Notes: generated by a model not told the origin, from the sequence alone. A stretch of 64,000 nt of DNA from Mesobacillus jeotgali (GCF_900166585.1 NZ_FVZC01000009.1:2243444-2307443); one strand, 5' to 3'; shown: positions 51,750 to 60,937, numbered from the stretch's first letter. Made by a program: numbers and translations.

Positions 51750-52666
51750 GATTCGTTGCCCCTTTCTCTAGTCCATTTCTTCAAAAAATGAATCGGTACC
51801 GGGTATGCAGCAAAGGCAATACCTCCGACGATGAATGAAAAGATATATTTCAGTCCATGGGTGATGATAGCAGCAGTATAGGCATCTGCAGCAGCTACGC
51901 CATTAGCTCCCAATGCAAAAACCATTATAGCCTCATAGCTGGCAATTCCTCCCGGTGTGATCTGAAAGATTTGCCCAGCAACCGTAATGCTGTTGACCCA
52001 GATTGCTTGTACAAAGCTGATGACACTATCTCCGCTTAGAATAACACCATAGATCACTGCCGCTTCCAGCATCCAGCTGGCCAGGGTCAACCCGAGTACC
52101 CAAATTCCCCGCCAGCCTGAAAAGGCATCTTTCATGATAGATAATTGTCTGTCAAAAAAAGAGCGGAATTTATAGTAAACAACTATAGATACGGCAGCTC
52201 CGGGTACTGCAACCCAAACAAGAACGATCCCGGGGAACGGCAGTTCAAGGAAAGCCAGCCCGATCAACGCTAAGGTAAATAGGATTGCGGTATCCATCAA
52301 GCGCAGGACTATGACTGAATAGAAAGCTGCCTGTCCTGTAATGCCAGGCTCTCTGGTCTTCATAACCCCGATCCTCGCAAAATCTCCCGCTTTGACAGGC
52401 AGGAGATGGTTCAGCAGCATACTATAAAACAAGCCATACATACAAGTTGAAAGACGTACATGATTTTTCAGATACAGCTTCCAGGCAATGCCTCTGGCAA
52501 AGAAAGCAAGAAAATAGCTTCCGAAAATGAACAGCAGTGCTTCAGGTTTATCAGCAATGGCATTTAATTCACCAAGCACACTGCCTGCATCAAGATAGTA
52601 GATCGTCATCAGGAGAAATGCCCCGATTAATAGAAACGCTATGGTTTTTTTATAGAAATTTTTCAT
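51746..52666 (-). CDS. lysylphosphatidylglycerol synthase TM region/UPF0104-family membrane protein
   Basis: A 306-aa polytopic membrane protein with about eight segments of the flippase-like family also found as the N-terminal half of MprF. Typical motifs are YSMLLNHLLPVKAGDFARIG and the late FQITPGGIASYEAI. Members lacking the synthase domain are thought to move lipids across the membrane or to aid such transport. Its 5' end overlaps the epimerase gene by 17 nt and its stop overlaps the next start, so the four genes are tightly coupled. Confidence 0.8.
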   Translation of the reverse strand: MKNFYKKTIAFLLIGAFLLMTIYYLDAGSVLGELNAIADKPEALLFIFGSYFLAFFARGIAWKLYLKNHVRLSTCMYGLFYSMLLNHLLPVKAGDFARIGVMKTREPGITGQAAFYSVIVLRLMDTAILFTLALIGLAFLELPFPGIVLVWVAVPGAAVSIVVYYKFRSFFDRQLSIMKDAFSGWRGIWVLGLTLASWMLEAAVIYGVILSGDSVISFVQAIWVNSITVAGQIFQITPGGIASYEAIMVFALGANGVAAADAYTAAIITHGLKYIFSFIVGGIAFAAYPVPIHFLKKWTRERGNES

Positions 52667-53600
52667 TATTCTTTGCCCATGCCACCGTTTCAGCTATCCC
52701 TTTGCTGAATTCCATCTCTGGTTCATAACCAAGCAATTTCTTCGCAAGTGAGATATCAGCCCATGTCCTGTCTACATCTCCGGCCCGATCTTCTTCGCGC
52801 TTTATTTTCATGTCCGGGTAATAAACCTTTAGTTCGCCCAGCAGCTGAGTCATTGAAACAGGCTGGCCCGAGCCGATATTGATAATGGCGCTTTGCTGCA
52901 GATTTTGCAGAGCCAGGCTGATACCATTCACGATGTCTCCAACATATGTATAGTCGCGAGAACCACCCTTGCCAAAAATAGTTATCTCTTCGCCATTTTC
53001 CAACTTCTTTATAAAGTTGGCGATGGCCATGTCCGGCCGGCCCCAAGGACCATAAACGGTGAAAAAGCGAAGGATTTTGACATCTATATTGTAAAGATGT
53101 CCATACACATGGCAAAAGGATTCAGCAGCATATTTGGAGGCCGCGTAAGGTGATATCGGCTTGCCAGTTGCCATCTCCTCTTTAAAGGGTATATTGTTCA
53201 TCATCCCATATACCGATGAAGAGGAAGCAAATATAACCTGCCTCACACCTGAAATACCTGCTCCTTCAAGTACATTAACAGTTGCCTTTACATCGTAATC
53301 TATGTATTCCAATGGGCGGAGGATAGAATATGCAACTCCCGGCAATGCGGCCAGGTGAACAATCGCTTCCGGCGAAATTTTTTTGATAATTTCGGTGGTC
53401 TCATTACGGTCAAGGAGATTGGTTTGGCAGAACTGAAAATCGCCAGTTCTTTTTATGTTCTCAAGATGCTGTTGTTTTCTGTCAACCGAATAGTAAGGAT
53501 GCAGGTTATCGATGATTGCCACCTCGTGCTGCTCCTTGAGCATTTTGACAGCAAAATGGCTTCCGATAAATCCCGCGCCCCCAGTAATCAAAATCTTCAT
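52650..53600 (-). CDS. NAD-dependent nucleotide-sugar epimerase/dehydratase
   Basis: Extended short-chain dehydrogenase of 316 aa. The Rossmann motif GGAGFIGSHFAVKML is at residues 7-21, with HLAALPGVAYS, the catalytic SSSSVYG and YAASK, and the RFFTVYGPWGRPDMAI substrate region. It is closest in look to UDP-glucuronate or UDP-glucose 4-epimerases; the exact substrate cannot be read from sequence. The ATG at 53600 has AAAGAGGTG upstream. First gene of the glycan or lipid operon. Confidence 0.85.
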   Translation of the reverse strand: MKILITGGAGFIGSHFAVKMLKEQHEVAIIDNLHPYYSVDRKQQHLENIKRTGDFQFCQTNLLDRNETTEIIKKISPEAIVHLAALPGVAYSILRPLEYIDYDVKATVNVLEGAGISGVRQVIFASSSSVYGMMNNIPFKEEMATGKPISPYAASKYAAESFCHVYGHLYNIDVKILRFFTVYGPWGRPDMAIANFIKKLENGEEITIFGKGGSRDYTYVGDIVNGISLALQNLQQSAIINIGSGQPVSMTQLLGELKVYYPDMKIKREEDRAGDVDRTWADISLAKKLLGYEPEMEFSKGIAETVAWAKNNEKFL

Positions 53601-53649
53601 GATTACACCTCTTTCTTTCCTAAGCCATTTTACCATAATATTTCATCTA

Positions 53650-53683
53650 AAAAGCGAAAATAGAGCCGCATCACTGCGGCTCC
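53650..53683 (-). terminator. terminator of the Fur-controlled lipoprotein gene
   Basis: Perfect stem GAGCCGCA/TGCGGCTC with a 4-nt loop and a T-rich tail on the minus strand, right after the stop at 53690. Confidence 0.85.
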
Positions 53684-53689
53684 CAAATT

Positions 53690-54901
53690 TTATAGCAAAC
53701 CATTTACTGCTGAAATGACAGCGTCGCCTTTTGCCTTTGCATCTTCTGGCTCATTTTCCGAAATGGCATTGAACCAAGCTTCAGCGTCAGCAAATACTGC
53801 CTGTGTTTTTTCTTCGCCTAATTTTTCAGTCATCTGGCCTTGCAGCATCTTTAGGAACATATTGCCTTCCATAGCACTTACTTTCGCTTCGACTGCATTT
53901 TCTGCTAGAAGGTTTGGTGCTTTTTCGTAGTAGCCTTTGATTTTGCCAGCTACCGCTTTTGCGAATAAAGCATTTGTTTCTGTAGATTTGATTGTAGCAG
54001 GATCCGTTGTGTTAATGGTGAAGAGTTTGTCTAACTGAGCTGCAGCAGCTTCATCCCCACCGCCAAGTGAACCTTTAATCGCCTGGTAGAAGCCCCAAGC
54101 TTCTGCCTGCATGATGGACAATTCTTTTGAATCTTTTCCTTCTTTCGCTCCTGCTTCCATCTTCTCAGCGTATGACTTCGCTGCCAGGTAGTAGCTTCTG
54201 TAGATTGATTTATCCGTTACCTGAAGGAATACCTGGAAGTCTTCTGCGTTTCCAGAGTTAAGTGCTTCTTCCTGGGCTGTCAATCCTGAGTTAATGTTTT
54301 CTACAAGACTTGAGTCCCCACTGAGTTCATAATACGTATCACGCTTTTCCGCTGTTGGAATGAAAACTTTTTCAGCCAGATGCTTGATTTGCGCAAATGC
54401 TAGATCAGCATCTTCTTTTTTATCCTCTGTCAGAGCAGCAACAGCTTCTTTTTGAAGTGCTTTTTGATTTTGATAGAAATAGGATTGAGTGGTCTTGTCG
54501 ATTAACTGAACAGAGATGATTGGCTCCATCTCGCCATTTTTACCCGCCGCAATAGCAGCCTGGATTGCCTGGTCAAATTCAGGGGTAAGCTCAGCTATAT
54601 CCTTCTGAAGCCCAGCATCATATTTTTCCTTGACTGTATCCCAGTTAACTTTTTGTTCTTCCTTTGCTTTTGAAAGCTCTGTCATCATTTCAGCATACGC
54701 TGCAGCCTGCTTTGCAGCATCTGTGTCTTCTACATTCACTTCTTTAGTTTCTTGTGTCTTTGTGTCTTCTGGTTTCTTTTCTGTTTCTGCCTGCTTTTTG
54801 TCTTCTGGTTTCTCAGCAGATTCATTTCCTCCGCAAGCTGCAAGGACAGTACTCGCCATTAAAAAACTCGCAAAAATCACTTTAAGGTGCTTCTTTTTCA
54901 T
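53690..54901 (-). CDS. iron-regulated lipoprotein with internal helical repeats
   Basis: A 403-aa lipoprotein with lipobox LAAC (Cys23), a Lys/Glu/Thr-rich linker to about residue 60, and a helical body. Two segments look duplicated: VQLIDKTTQSYFYQNQKALQ and LQVTDKSIYRSYYLAAKSYA, sharing DK-S/T-x3-SY-F/Y-Y. This suggests two or more repeats of about 120 residues. The tyrosine- and acid-rich helices could bind iron, but no known motif proves it. It is monocistronic, with its own promoter, two Fur-like boxes and a terminator. Probably works with the FTR1 system a few genes downstream. Confidence 0.7.
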   Translation of the reverse strand: MKKKHLKVIFASFLMASTVLAACGGNESAEKPEDKKQAETEKKPEDTKTQETKEVNVEDTDAAKQAAAYAEMMTELSKAKEEQKVNWDTVKEKYDAGLQKDIAELTPEFDQAIQAAIAAGKNGEMEPIISVQLIDKTTQSYFYQNQKALQKEAVAALTEDKKEDADLAFAQIKHLAEKVFIPTAEKRDTYYELSGDSSLVENINSGLTAQEEALNSGNAEDFQVFLQVTDKSIYRSYYLAAKSYAEKMEAGAKEGKDSKELSIMQAEAWGFYQAIKGSLGGGDEAAAAQLDKLFTINTTDPATIKSTETNALFAKAVAGKIKGYYEKAPNLLAENAVEAKVSAMEGNMFLKMLQGQMTEKLGEEKTQAVFADAEAWFNAISENEPEDAKAKGDAVISAVNGLL

Positions 54902-54945
54902 TGTTGTGATCCCCCTATGTAATATGTTTTGGTGTTATTAATAAT

Positions 54946-55002
54946 TGATAATGATTTTCATTGACAATTGTTATTATAATCGAGAATGATTTTCACTGTC
55001 AA
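54946..55002 (-). promoter_or_regulatory. sigma-A promoter with two Fur-like boxes
   Basis: On the minus strand TTGACA (54997-55002) and TATAAT (54973-54978) are 18 bp apart. On the + strand CGAGAATGATTTTCA (54981-54995) fills the spacer, and TGATAATGATTTTCA (54946-54960) lies in the transcribed leader. The second differs from the Fur 7-1-7 consensus by one base, the first by three. Confidence 0.8.
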
Positions 55003-55075
55003 CGAACTTTGTAAGAAAACTTTGACAAAGTATTGAACATTCCCAATTATTATGTCCAAACATTGCTTCATAACG

Positions 55076-55108
55076 CAAAAAATCCCGCCTTCAAAAGAGG
55101 GCGGGATT
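55076..55108 (-). terminator. intrinsic terminator of trxA
   Basis: Arms AATCCCGCC and GGCGGGATT with a T-run on the minus strand, directly after the trxA stop. Confidence 0.85.
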
Positions 55109-55122
55109 CTTCTTATTTTAAT

Positions 55123-55437
55123 TTAGATATGCTGCTGCAGACGTCCTGCAAGTGCTTCTTTAGGCTGGAAACCAACAACTTTATCAACTTGCTGGCCATC
55201 CTTAAGGATAAGCAAAGTCGGGATGCTCATGATGCCGTATTGAGCGGCAGTTTCCTGGTTGTCATCAACATCAAGCTTTACGATTTTTACTTTGTCGCCC
55301 ATTTCTGAATCCAATTCTTCAAGCACAGGAGCGATCATCTTACAAGGGCCGCACCATGGAGCCCAAAAGTCAACAAGCACTAGGCCTGATCCAGTTTCGT
55401 TAGCAAAAGTTGCGTCAGTAGCATGTGTAATAGCCAT
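55123..55437 (-). CDS. trxA: thioredoxin
   Basis: General disulfide reductase, 104 aa. The active site WCGPC lies at residues 28-32 (cysteines 29 and 32), preceded by LVDFWAP, with the cis-proline loop SIPTLLI at about residue 73. AGGAGG precedes the ATG; a TGATATACT extended -10 lies about 55 nt upstream. Own terminator. Confidence 0.98.
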   Translation of the reverse strand: MAITHATDATFANETGSGLVLVDFWAPWCGPCKMIAPVLEELDSEMGDKVKIVKLDVDDNQETAAQYGIMSIPTLLILKDGQQVDKVVGFQPKEALAGRLQQHI

Positions 55438-55571
55438 TTGAAAGCCTCCTAAATAAATCTGAATAATATCGTCAGTATATCATCGTTTTCCAATAGATGC
55501 TATTTATTTGCTCTTGTTGTAATTTACCCTTTTTAGTATGGAATATTCCCCTTTTTTCCTCCGTAAAAAGT

Positions 55572-55602
55572 AAAAACGGACGTTTCTCACGTCCGTTTTT
55601 TC
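55572..55602 (-). terminator. terminator of the fadR-fadB-etfB-etfA operon
   Basis: Arms AAAACGGACGT and ACGTCCGTTTT with T-runs on both strands, just after the etfA stop. Confidence 0.85.
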
Positions 55603-55610
55603 CTGTTATT

Positions 55611-56588
55611 TTATGCGTTGACTTTAAGCTTCTTGAATTCTTCAGTAAGCATTGGCACGACTTCAAATAAATCACCAACAATACCGTAGTCAGCCACTTT
55701 AAAGATATTTGCTTCTGGATCTTTGTTGATGGCTACAATGACTTTAGAGTTCGACATACCAGCAAGGTGCTGGATTGCTCCAGAGATACCGGCTGCGATA
55801 TACAAGTCCGGTGTTACAACCTTTCCTGTCTGGCCAATCTGCAGTGAATAATCACAGTAGTCCGCGTCACATGCTCCGCGGGAAGCGCCTACTGCTCCGC
55901 CAAGAACGTTTGCCAGTTCCTTTAGAGGCTCGAAGCCTTCTTCACTCTTGACTCCGCGTCCGCCAGCCACAACGACCTTTGCTTCTGAAAGATCTACGCC
56001 TTCCGTTGCTTTACGGACAACATCCTTAATGATGGTTCTTAGATCCTTGATTTCTGCGGAAACAGCTGATACCTCACCGGATTTGCCCGCATCCTTTTCC
56101 AGCGGAGCAATATTGTTTGGACGAATTGTCGCGAAAACAAGGCCATCAGTGACAATTTTCTTTTCAAAAGCTTTTCCTGAATAGATTGGACGAGTAAATA
56201 CAAGGTTCCCTCCTGCTTCCTCTACCGCTACTGCATCAGAGATCAGTCCTGAATCCAATTTGCTCGCGATTTTCGGCGCAAGATCTTTTCCAAGCGATGT
56301 ATGTCCGAAGATTATGCCTTCCGGGCTTTCCTGCTCGATTACAGCCATCAATGCCTGTGAAAAACCGTCTGGTGTATATTGTGCAAGCTTGGCATCTTCT
56401 ACTGTCACAACTTTATCCGCGCCATACTGATATAGATCGTTTCCTAAAGAACTTACAGAGCCACCGATCAATACTCCGACAACTTCTCCGCCTTCAGCAA
56501 CTGTTTTTGCAGCTGCGATTGCTTCGAAAGAAACATTTCTTAGTTGTCCGTCACGTGCTTCTCCTAATACTAATACTTTTCTCGCCAT
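55611..56588 (-). CDS. etfA: electron transfer flavoprotein alpha subunit
   Basis: FAD-binding subunit of ETF, which accepts electrons from acyl-CoA dehydrogenases. The 325-aa product has the N-terminal VLVLGEARDG and the C-terminal FAD-binding signature: VVAGGRGVKS, GASRGACDADYC, QIGQTGKVVTPDLYIAAGIS and AINKDPEANIFKVADYGIVG. It follows etfB by 37 nt and ends the operon. Confidence 0.97.
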   Translation of the reverse strand: MARKVLVLGEARDGQLRNVSFEAIAAAKTVAEGGEVVGVLIGGSVSSLGNDLYQYGADKVVTVEDAKLAQYTPDGFSQALMAVIEQESPEGIIFGHTSLGKDLAPKIASKLDSGLISDAVAVEEAGGNLVFTRPIYSGKAFEKKIVTDGLVFATIRPNNIAPLEKDAGKSGEVSAVSAEIKDLRTIIKDVVRKATEGVDLSEAKVVVAGGRGVKSEEGFEPLKELANVLGGAVGASRGACDADYCDYSLQIGQTGKVVTPDLYIAAGISGAIQHLAGMSNSKVIVAINKDPEANIFKVADYGIVGDLFEVVPMLTEEFKKLKVNA

Positions 56589-56625
56589 TTGATTTACCTC
56601 CTGCGTATTATTCTTCCTTTATGTG

Positions 56626-57399
56626 TTAAACAACTTTTGCTTCTGTGTGAAGCAGGCTGACAAGCTCTTTAACCTGGTCGGCAAGCTCGCCTTGAAGGAC
56701 TTTCCCTGCCTCTTTTTGCGGAGGAAGATAAATTTCGATTGTTTTAGTCTTTGCTTCTACATCATCTTCGTCAAGATCAAGATCATCAAGCTCAAGCTCT
56801 TCAAGCGGCTTCTTCTTTGCTTTCATGATCCCTGGAAGAGATGGGTAACGAGGCTCATTCAGCCCCTGTTGTGCAGTTACAAGAACAGGCAGGCTTGTCT
56901 CAATGACTTCTGAATCCCCTTCAACGTCTCTAGTGATTGTAGCAGTAGTTCCATTGATTTCCAGTTTAGTAATCGTTGTTACATAAGGCATTCCCAGCTG
57001 TTCAGCCACACGTGGCCCTACCTGGCCTGATCCGCCATCGATTGCGACATTTCCGCCAAGGATCAAGTCTGCTTCTTTATCCTTAAGGTATTCAGCAAGG
57101 ATTTTGGCAGTTGTGAACTGATCGCCATCTTCTACGTCATCTTCAATATTGATTAATACAGCTTTGTCTGCTCCCATTGCTAATGCTGTGCGCAGCTGCT
57201 TTTCTGTTTCTTCATTGCCTACAGAAACAACAGTAACTTCGCCGCCATGAGCGTCTCTTACCTGGATTGCTTCTTCGATTGCGTACTCATCATAAGGGTT
57301 GATGATGAATTCGGCACCATCTTCATTGATTTTGCCGTTTGAAATCGTAATTTTTTCTTCTGTATCGAATGTCCTTTTCATTAGAACGTAGATATTCAT
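56626..57399 (-). CDS. etfB: electron transfer flavoprotein beta subunit
   Basis: AMP-binding subunit of ETF, 257 aa. It starts MNIYVLMKRTFDTEEKI, with NPYDEYAIEEAIQVRD and the signature region VEGDSEVIETSLPVLVTAQQ then LNEPRYPSLPGIMKAKKKP. The ATG at 57399 has AGGAGGGG upstream; the frame is open to 57426. Partner of EtfA in beta-oxidation. Confidence 0.96.
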   Translation of the reverse strand: MNIYVLMKRTFDTEEKITISNGKINEDGAEFIINPYDEYAIEEAIQVRDAHGGEVTVVSVGNEETEKQLRTALAMGADKAVLINIEDDVEDGDQFTTAKILAEYLKDKEADLILGGNVAIDGGSGQVGPRVAEQLGMPYVTTITKLEINGTTATITRDVEGDSEVIETSLPVLVTAQQGLNEPRYPSLPGIMKAKKKPLEELELDDLDLDEDDVEAKTKTIEIYLPPQKEAGKVLQGELADQVKELVSLLHTEAKVV

Positions 57400-57487
57400 T
57401 TGTTCCCCTCCTAAGTATTCAAACATTTTAGCTGTTCTAAAGATTAGAAAAATTTATAGCAAAAAAATATTGATGCTAAAAGTTTGC

Positions 57488-58261
57488 TTATCTGCCTTTA
57501 AACTCCGGCTGCCTTTTTTCCAGGAATGCTTTGATTCCTTCCTGGCCATCCTCTGACAGGAAAACATCGCCGAAGAGTTTCGCCTCTTCCTTAACCCCTT
57601 TATAGAAGGTTTCATGCTTGGTATAATTCAATAGTTTGATAGCAGCACCAATGGATACAGGACTCTTCTTCGCAATCTTCCCAGCAAGCTTGTATGCGTT
57701 TTCAAGCAATTCCTCTTCTGGGTAGGCATGGTTAGCCAGACCGTATTGAACTGCTTCCATCCCTGAAATCGGATCACTTGTAAACAGCATTTCCGCCGCT
57801 CTGGCAACACCAACATATCTCGGAAGGCGCTGACTGCCTGCAAATCCTGGAATTAATCCCAGCTGAAGTTCCGGCAGGCCTAATTTCGCATTTTCAGCAA
57901 CCAGCCTGAAATGGCAAGCCATGGCAAGCTCCAGTCCGCCGCCCAGTGCCGCACCATGAATAGCTGCGATTATCGGTTTTGGATAATACTCCATGCGTTC
58001 GAAAAGATCTTGTCCATACTCCGCCAGTTTCGCAAAGTCTTCACCAGTTTTGATTGTGGTAAACTCCTTGATATCTGCACCTGCAGAGAAGAATCTGCCT
58101 TCACCGTGAATCAAGACTACCCTGATATCTTCATTTCCCTCGATTTCATCAAGCACTGCGGAAATTTCCTTTAGCAATCCTGAAGCAAGGGCATTCGCAG
58201 GCGGACGGGCAATCGTGATGGTTGCAATCCTGTCCTCCGTAGACCATTTAAGATATTCCAC
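57488..58261 (-). CDS. fadB: enoyl-CoA hydratase/isomerase family protein
   Basis: Crotonase-fold enzyme, 257 aa, for the hydration step of beta-oxidation (YsiB/FadB of B. subtilis). Oxyanion-hole segments FFSAGADIKEF and HGAALGGGLELAMACH are intact, with catalytic glutamates in GLPELQLGLIPGFAGSQRL. The start is a GTG at 58261 with AGGAGGGG five nt upstream; the open frame continues to 58297. Between fadR and etfB. Confidence 0.93.
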   Translation of the reverse strand: MEYLKWSTEDRIATITIARPPANALASGLLKEISAVLDEIEGNEDIRVVLIHGEGRFFSAGADIKEFTTIKTGEDFAKLAEYGQDLFERMEYYPKPIIAAIHGAALGGGLELAMACHFRLVAENAKLGLPELQLGLIPGFAGSQRLPRYVGVARAAEMLFTSDPISGMEAVQYGLANHAYPEEELLENAYKLAGKIAKKSPVSIGAAIKLLNYTKHETFYKGVKEEAKLFGDVFLSEDGQEGIKAFLEKRQPEFKGR

Positions 58262-58370
58262 ATTTTCCCCTCCTTTGCATGAAGACAGGCTTCGCACCGA
58301 GGTGCGAAACTTGCCTTTTTACGTACCGTTTCCACACGATCCTGTACACAGGCCGATGGAAAGGACTTGA

Positions 58371-58973
58371 TTAAAGGACCGGTTTGGCACCGTGGTAACC
58401 GCAGCCATTGATCAGCAGCTGGTGTACCGCTTGAGCCAGGTCAGGCAGATTATACTTCTGTTCATTCATTACCCATGAAGTGACAGTTTCATCCACCGTA
58501 CCAAAAATCATCTGCCTTGCAAGACGCAAATCCAGGGAGCTAGAAAACTCTCCATTCTCTATGCCTTCCATAATGATTTTGTCAATCAGCATTAAGTAGC
58601 CTTTAAGTACCTCGTTGATTTTATGACGGAGATCCTTATTGGACTGCCTTAACTCCAGCTGGGTTACAATTGCAAGATGCCGGTCCTGGGAAAGCATTTT
58701 GAAATGCGTTTCGACCAACATGTATAATTTCTCTGTTGCTGTCTTTTTTCCTGCAATTTTTTCTTGGATATTTTCAACAAAGTAACCCATCTTCTCCTGG
58801 AACAGAGAAATCAGTATGTCTTCCTTATTCTTGAAATACAAATAAATGGTCCCGTCAGCCACTCCAGCCTGTTTTGCAATCTTAGAAACTTGCGCCTGGT
58901 GATAGCCGTTTTCTGCGATTACGACGACTGCCGCATCAATTATTTGCATATACTTCGGCCTGTTCTTTTTCAT
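58371..58973 (-). CDS. fadR: TetR-family regulator of fatty-acid degradation FadR
   Basis: Acyl-CoA-responsive repressor, 200 aa. N-terminal helix-turn-helix: YMQIIDAAVVVIAENGYHQA, then KIAKQAGVADGTIYLYFKNK. The C-terminal domain would bind long-chain acyl-CoA. The ATG at 58973 has GGAGTGA upstream; the frame is open to 59078, but that would run into the operator at 59064-59081. Position next to lcfA, fadB and etfBA agrees with B. subtilis YsiA. The palindrome ahead of the gene suggests autoregulation. Confidence 0.92.
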   Translation of the reverse strand: MKKNRPKYMQIIDAAVVVIAENGYHQAQVSKIAKQAGVADGTIYLYFKNKEDILISLFQEKMGYFVENIQEKIAGKKTATEKLYMLVETHFKMLSQDRHLAIVTQLELRQSNKDLRHKINEVLKGYLMLIDKIIMEGIENGEFSSSLDLRLARQMIFGTVDETVTSWVMNEQKYNLPDLAQAVHQLLINGCGYHGAKPVL

Positions 58974-59063
58974 ATCGTTCACTCCCGCTCCAGGAAAAGC
59001 ACAAGCATTAACTGCTACAGTGGCACACTCCCGTTTACGATTTTTGTCTGGAATACTTTTTAC

Positions 59064-59081
59064 TGAATGAATCGTCATTCA
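59064..59081. promoter_or_regulatory. FadR operator ahead of fadR
   Basis: TGAATGA-ATCG-TCATTCA is a perfect inverted repeat matching the B. subtilis FadR consensus. It lies just downstream of the -10, where it would block transcription. Confidence 0.8.
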
Positions 59082-59088
59082 TATTTTT

Positions 59089-59117
59089 ATAATAGTATTC
59101 ACTCATATTTCTGTCAA
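59089..59117 (-). promoter_or_regulatory. sigma-A promoter of the fadR operon
   Basis: On the minus strand TTGACA (59112-59117) and TATTAT (59089-59094) are 17 bp apart, just upstream of the FadR operator. Confidence 0.65.
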
Positions 59118-59149
59118 GGAATTGTATCTCACCTGGACAAGCTTTCTCT

Positions 59150-59181
59150 GTCAAAAAGAAAGAGCCGATTAAAGCCGGCTT
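59150..59181 (-). terminator. probable terminator of lcfA
   Basis: AGCCG and CGGCT pair around an AT-rich loop, then a T-rich tail on the minus strand, right after the lcfA stop. The stem is short. Confidence 0.55.
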
Positions 59182-59188
59182 TAAAAAG

Positions 59189-60892
59189 TTAAGCTCGCTT
59201 CTGCTGGTCTTCCTGATTTTTAGCTTTTTCTTCATCTACCAGTGCTCTTCTTAGAATCTTGCCGACTGCTGTCTTAGGCAGTTCTTTTCTGAATTCATAC
59301 AGTCTGGGCACTTTATATGCCGCCAGGTGCTTGCGTGAATACTCATTAAGTTCAACTTCCGTGACCTCAGCGCCTTCCTTCAGCACGACATATACTTTTA
59401 CTGTTTCCCCTCTGTATGGATCAGGTATGCCTGCCGCCACAACTTCCTGGACTGCAGGATGTTCATATAGGACTTCTTCGATTTCACGCGGATAGATATT
59501 GAAGCCTCCTGCAATGATCATATCCTTTTTCCTGTCGACAATATAGAAATATCCTTCTTCATCCATATAGCCAAGATCTCCTGTCAAAAGCCAGCCATCC
59601 TTAAGCACTTGCTCCGTTTCTTCCGGCCTGTTCCAGTATCCCTTCATTACCTGCGGACCCCTTACTGCTATTTCACCAATTTCCCCTGGCGGCAGCGGTT
59701 CACCGTTTTCCATTGAAAGGACAACAGAATCAGTATCCGGCCAGGGCACCCCGATGCTTCCTTTTACACGTTTTTTGTCCCAAAGGAAATTCGCATGAGT
59801 GACTGGCGACGATTCAGTCAGGCCATATCCTTCAACCAGCTTGCCTCCGGTTATTTCCTCGAACCTCTCCTGAACCTCGACAGGCAGTGGTGCTGAGCCG
59901 CTGATGCAGGAATCGATGGACGACAAATCATATTTTTTTAGGTCAGGGTGATTGAGCAGACCAATATAAATTGTTGGTGCTCCCGGAAACAATGTTGGCC
60001 TTTGCTTCTGGATTGTCTTTAAGGTTGTTTCAGGATCGAATTTCGGCAACAGGACCATTTTTGATCCTTGCATGACTGACAGGATCAAGACAGCAGTCAT
60101 TCCATAGACATGGAAGAAAGGCAGGATCCCGAGAACCGTTTCTTCCCCTTCCTTGCACTTATACAGCCAGGCATTGCTCATTGCTGCATTGGCAATCAGG
60201 TTTTTGTGCGTCAGCATGACCCCTTTCGGGAATCCGGTTGTACCTCCCGTATATTGCAGAAGGGCAAGGTCTTCATCAAAATCATATTCATATTCTTTGA
60301 TTTTGCCAGCTGGCTTTTTCATAATTTCTGTAAAAAGATGGTTCTGGCCTTCATGCTTCACGTTCACAATGATTCCATACTGTTTTTTCTGGATGAAAGG
60401 ATAGACGAGATTCTTAGGAAAAGGAAGATAATCCTTGACAGCGGTTACAATTACGTTCTCCAAATCCGTATTTGCCATGACCTTTGACACCCTTGGGAAA
60501 AGAATATCCAGAGTGATGATTGCTTTCGCTCCTGAATCCTTCATCTGGTATTCAAGCTCTCGCTCCATATACAGCGGATTTGTTTGGACAACGATTCCGC
60601 CCGCCATCAGGATTGCATAGTAACTGATAATTGACTGGGGAGTGTTTGGGAGCATGATTGCCACCCTGTCTCCTTTTTCAATTCCCAACTCTTGCAGATA
60701 AGCAGCCAGTTTTTTTGCATAATTGTAAACTTGCTTATACGTCAATTCTTTGCCCATGAAGTGGATGGCCACTTTCTCTGGATATTTCTCGGTAGTCCTC
60801 TTTAAATAATCCTGGACGGTTGCTTCCTGAAGATCCAGATGGGCGGGGATTTCCGGAGGATATTGCGACAGCCATGGCTTTTCTACTTCCAT
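59189..60892 (-). CDS. lcfA: long-chain fatty-acid--CoA ligase
   Basis: Activates fatty acids to acyl-CoA at the membrane face, consuming ATP. The 567-aa ANL-superfamily product has the P-loop-like YTGGTTGFPKGVMLTHKN, GYGLTESSPVTH, the TGDLGYMDEEGYFYIVDRKK hinge and the catalytic lysine in PKTAVGKILRRAL. AAGGAGG precedes the ATG. In B. subtilis it heads the fadR operon; here a hairpin and a new promoter separate the two. Confidence 0.96.
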   Translation of the reverse strand: MEVEKPWLSQYPPEIPAHLDLQEATVQDYLKRTTEKYPEKVAIHFMGKELTYKQVYNYAKKLAAYLQELGIEKGDRVAIMLPNTPQSIISYYAILMAGGIVVQTNPLYMERELEYQMKDSGAKAIITLDILFPRVSKVMANTDLENVIVTAVKDYLPFPKNLVYPFIQKKQYGIIVNVKHEGQNHLFTEIMKKPAGKIKEYEYDFDEDLALLQYTGGTTGFPKGVMLTHKNLIANAAMSNAWLYKCKEGEETVLGILPFFHVYGMTAVLILSVMQGSKMVLLPKFDPETTLKTIQKQRPTLFPGAPTIYIGLLNHPDLKKYDLSSIDSCISGSAPLPVEVQERFEEITGGKLVEGYGLTESSPVTHANFLWDKKRVKGSIGVPWPDTDSVVLSMENGEPLPPGEIGEIAVRGPQVMKGYWNRPEETEQVLKDGWLLTGDLGYMDEEGYFYIVDRKKDMIIAGGFNIYPREIEEVLYEHPAVQEVVAAGIPDPYRGETVKVYVVLKEGAEVTEVELNEYSRKHLAAYKVPRLYEFRKELPKTAVGKILRRALVDEEKAKNQEDQQKRA

Positions 60893-60937
60893 CTTGTTGC
60901 CTCCTTTATTTAAAATTTTTTGAAAATTCTATCTCTC

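Noticed and set aside
58288..58310. Hairpin TTCGCAC/GTGCGAA between fadR and fadB as a terminator
   Set aside because: No T-run follows on the minus strand, and the genes belong to one operon; at most an RNA processing or attenuation site.
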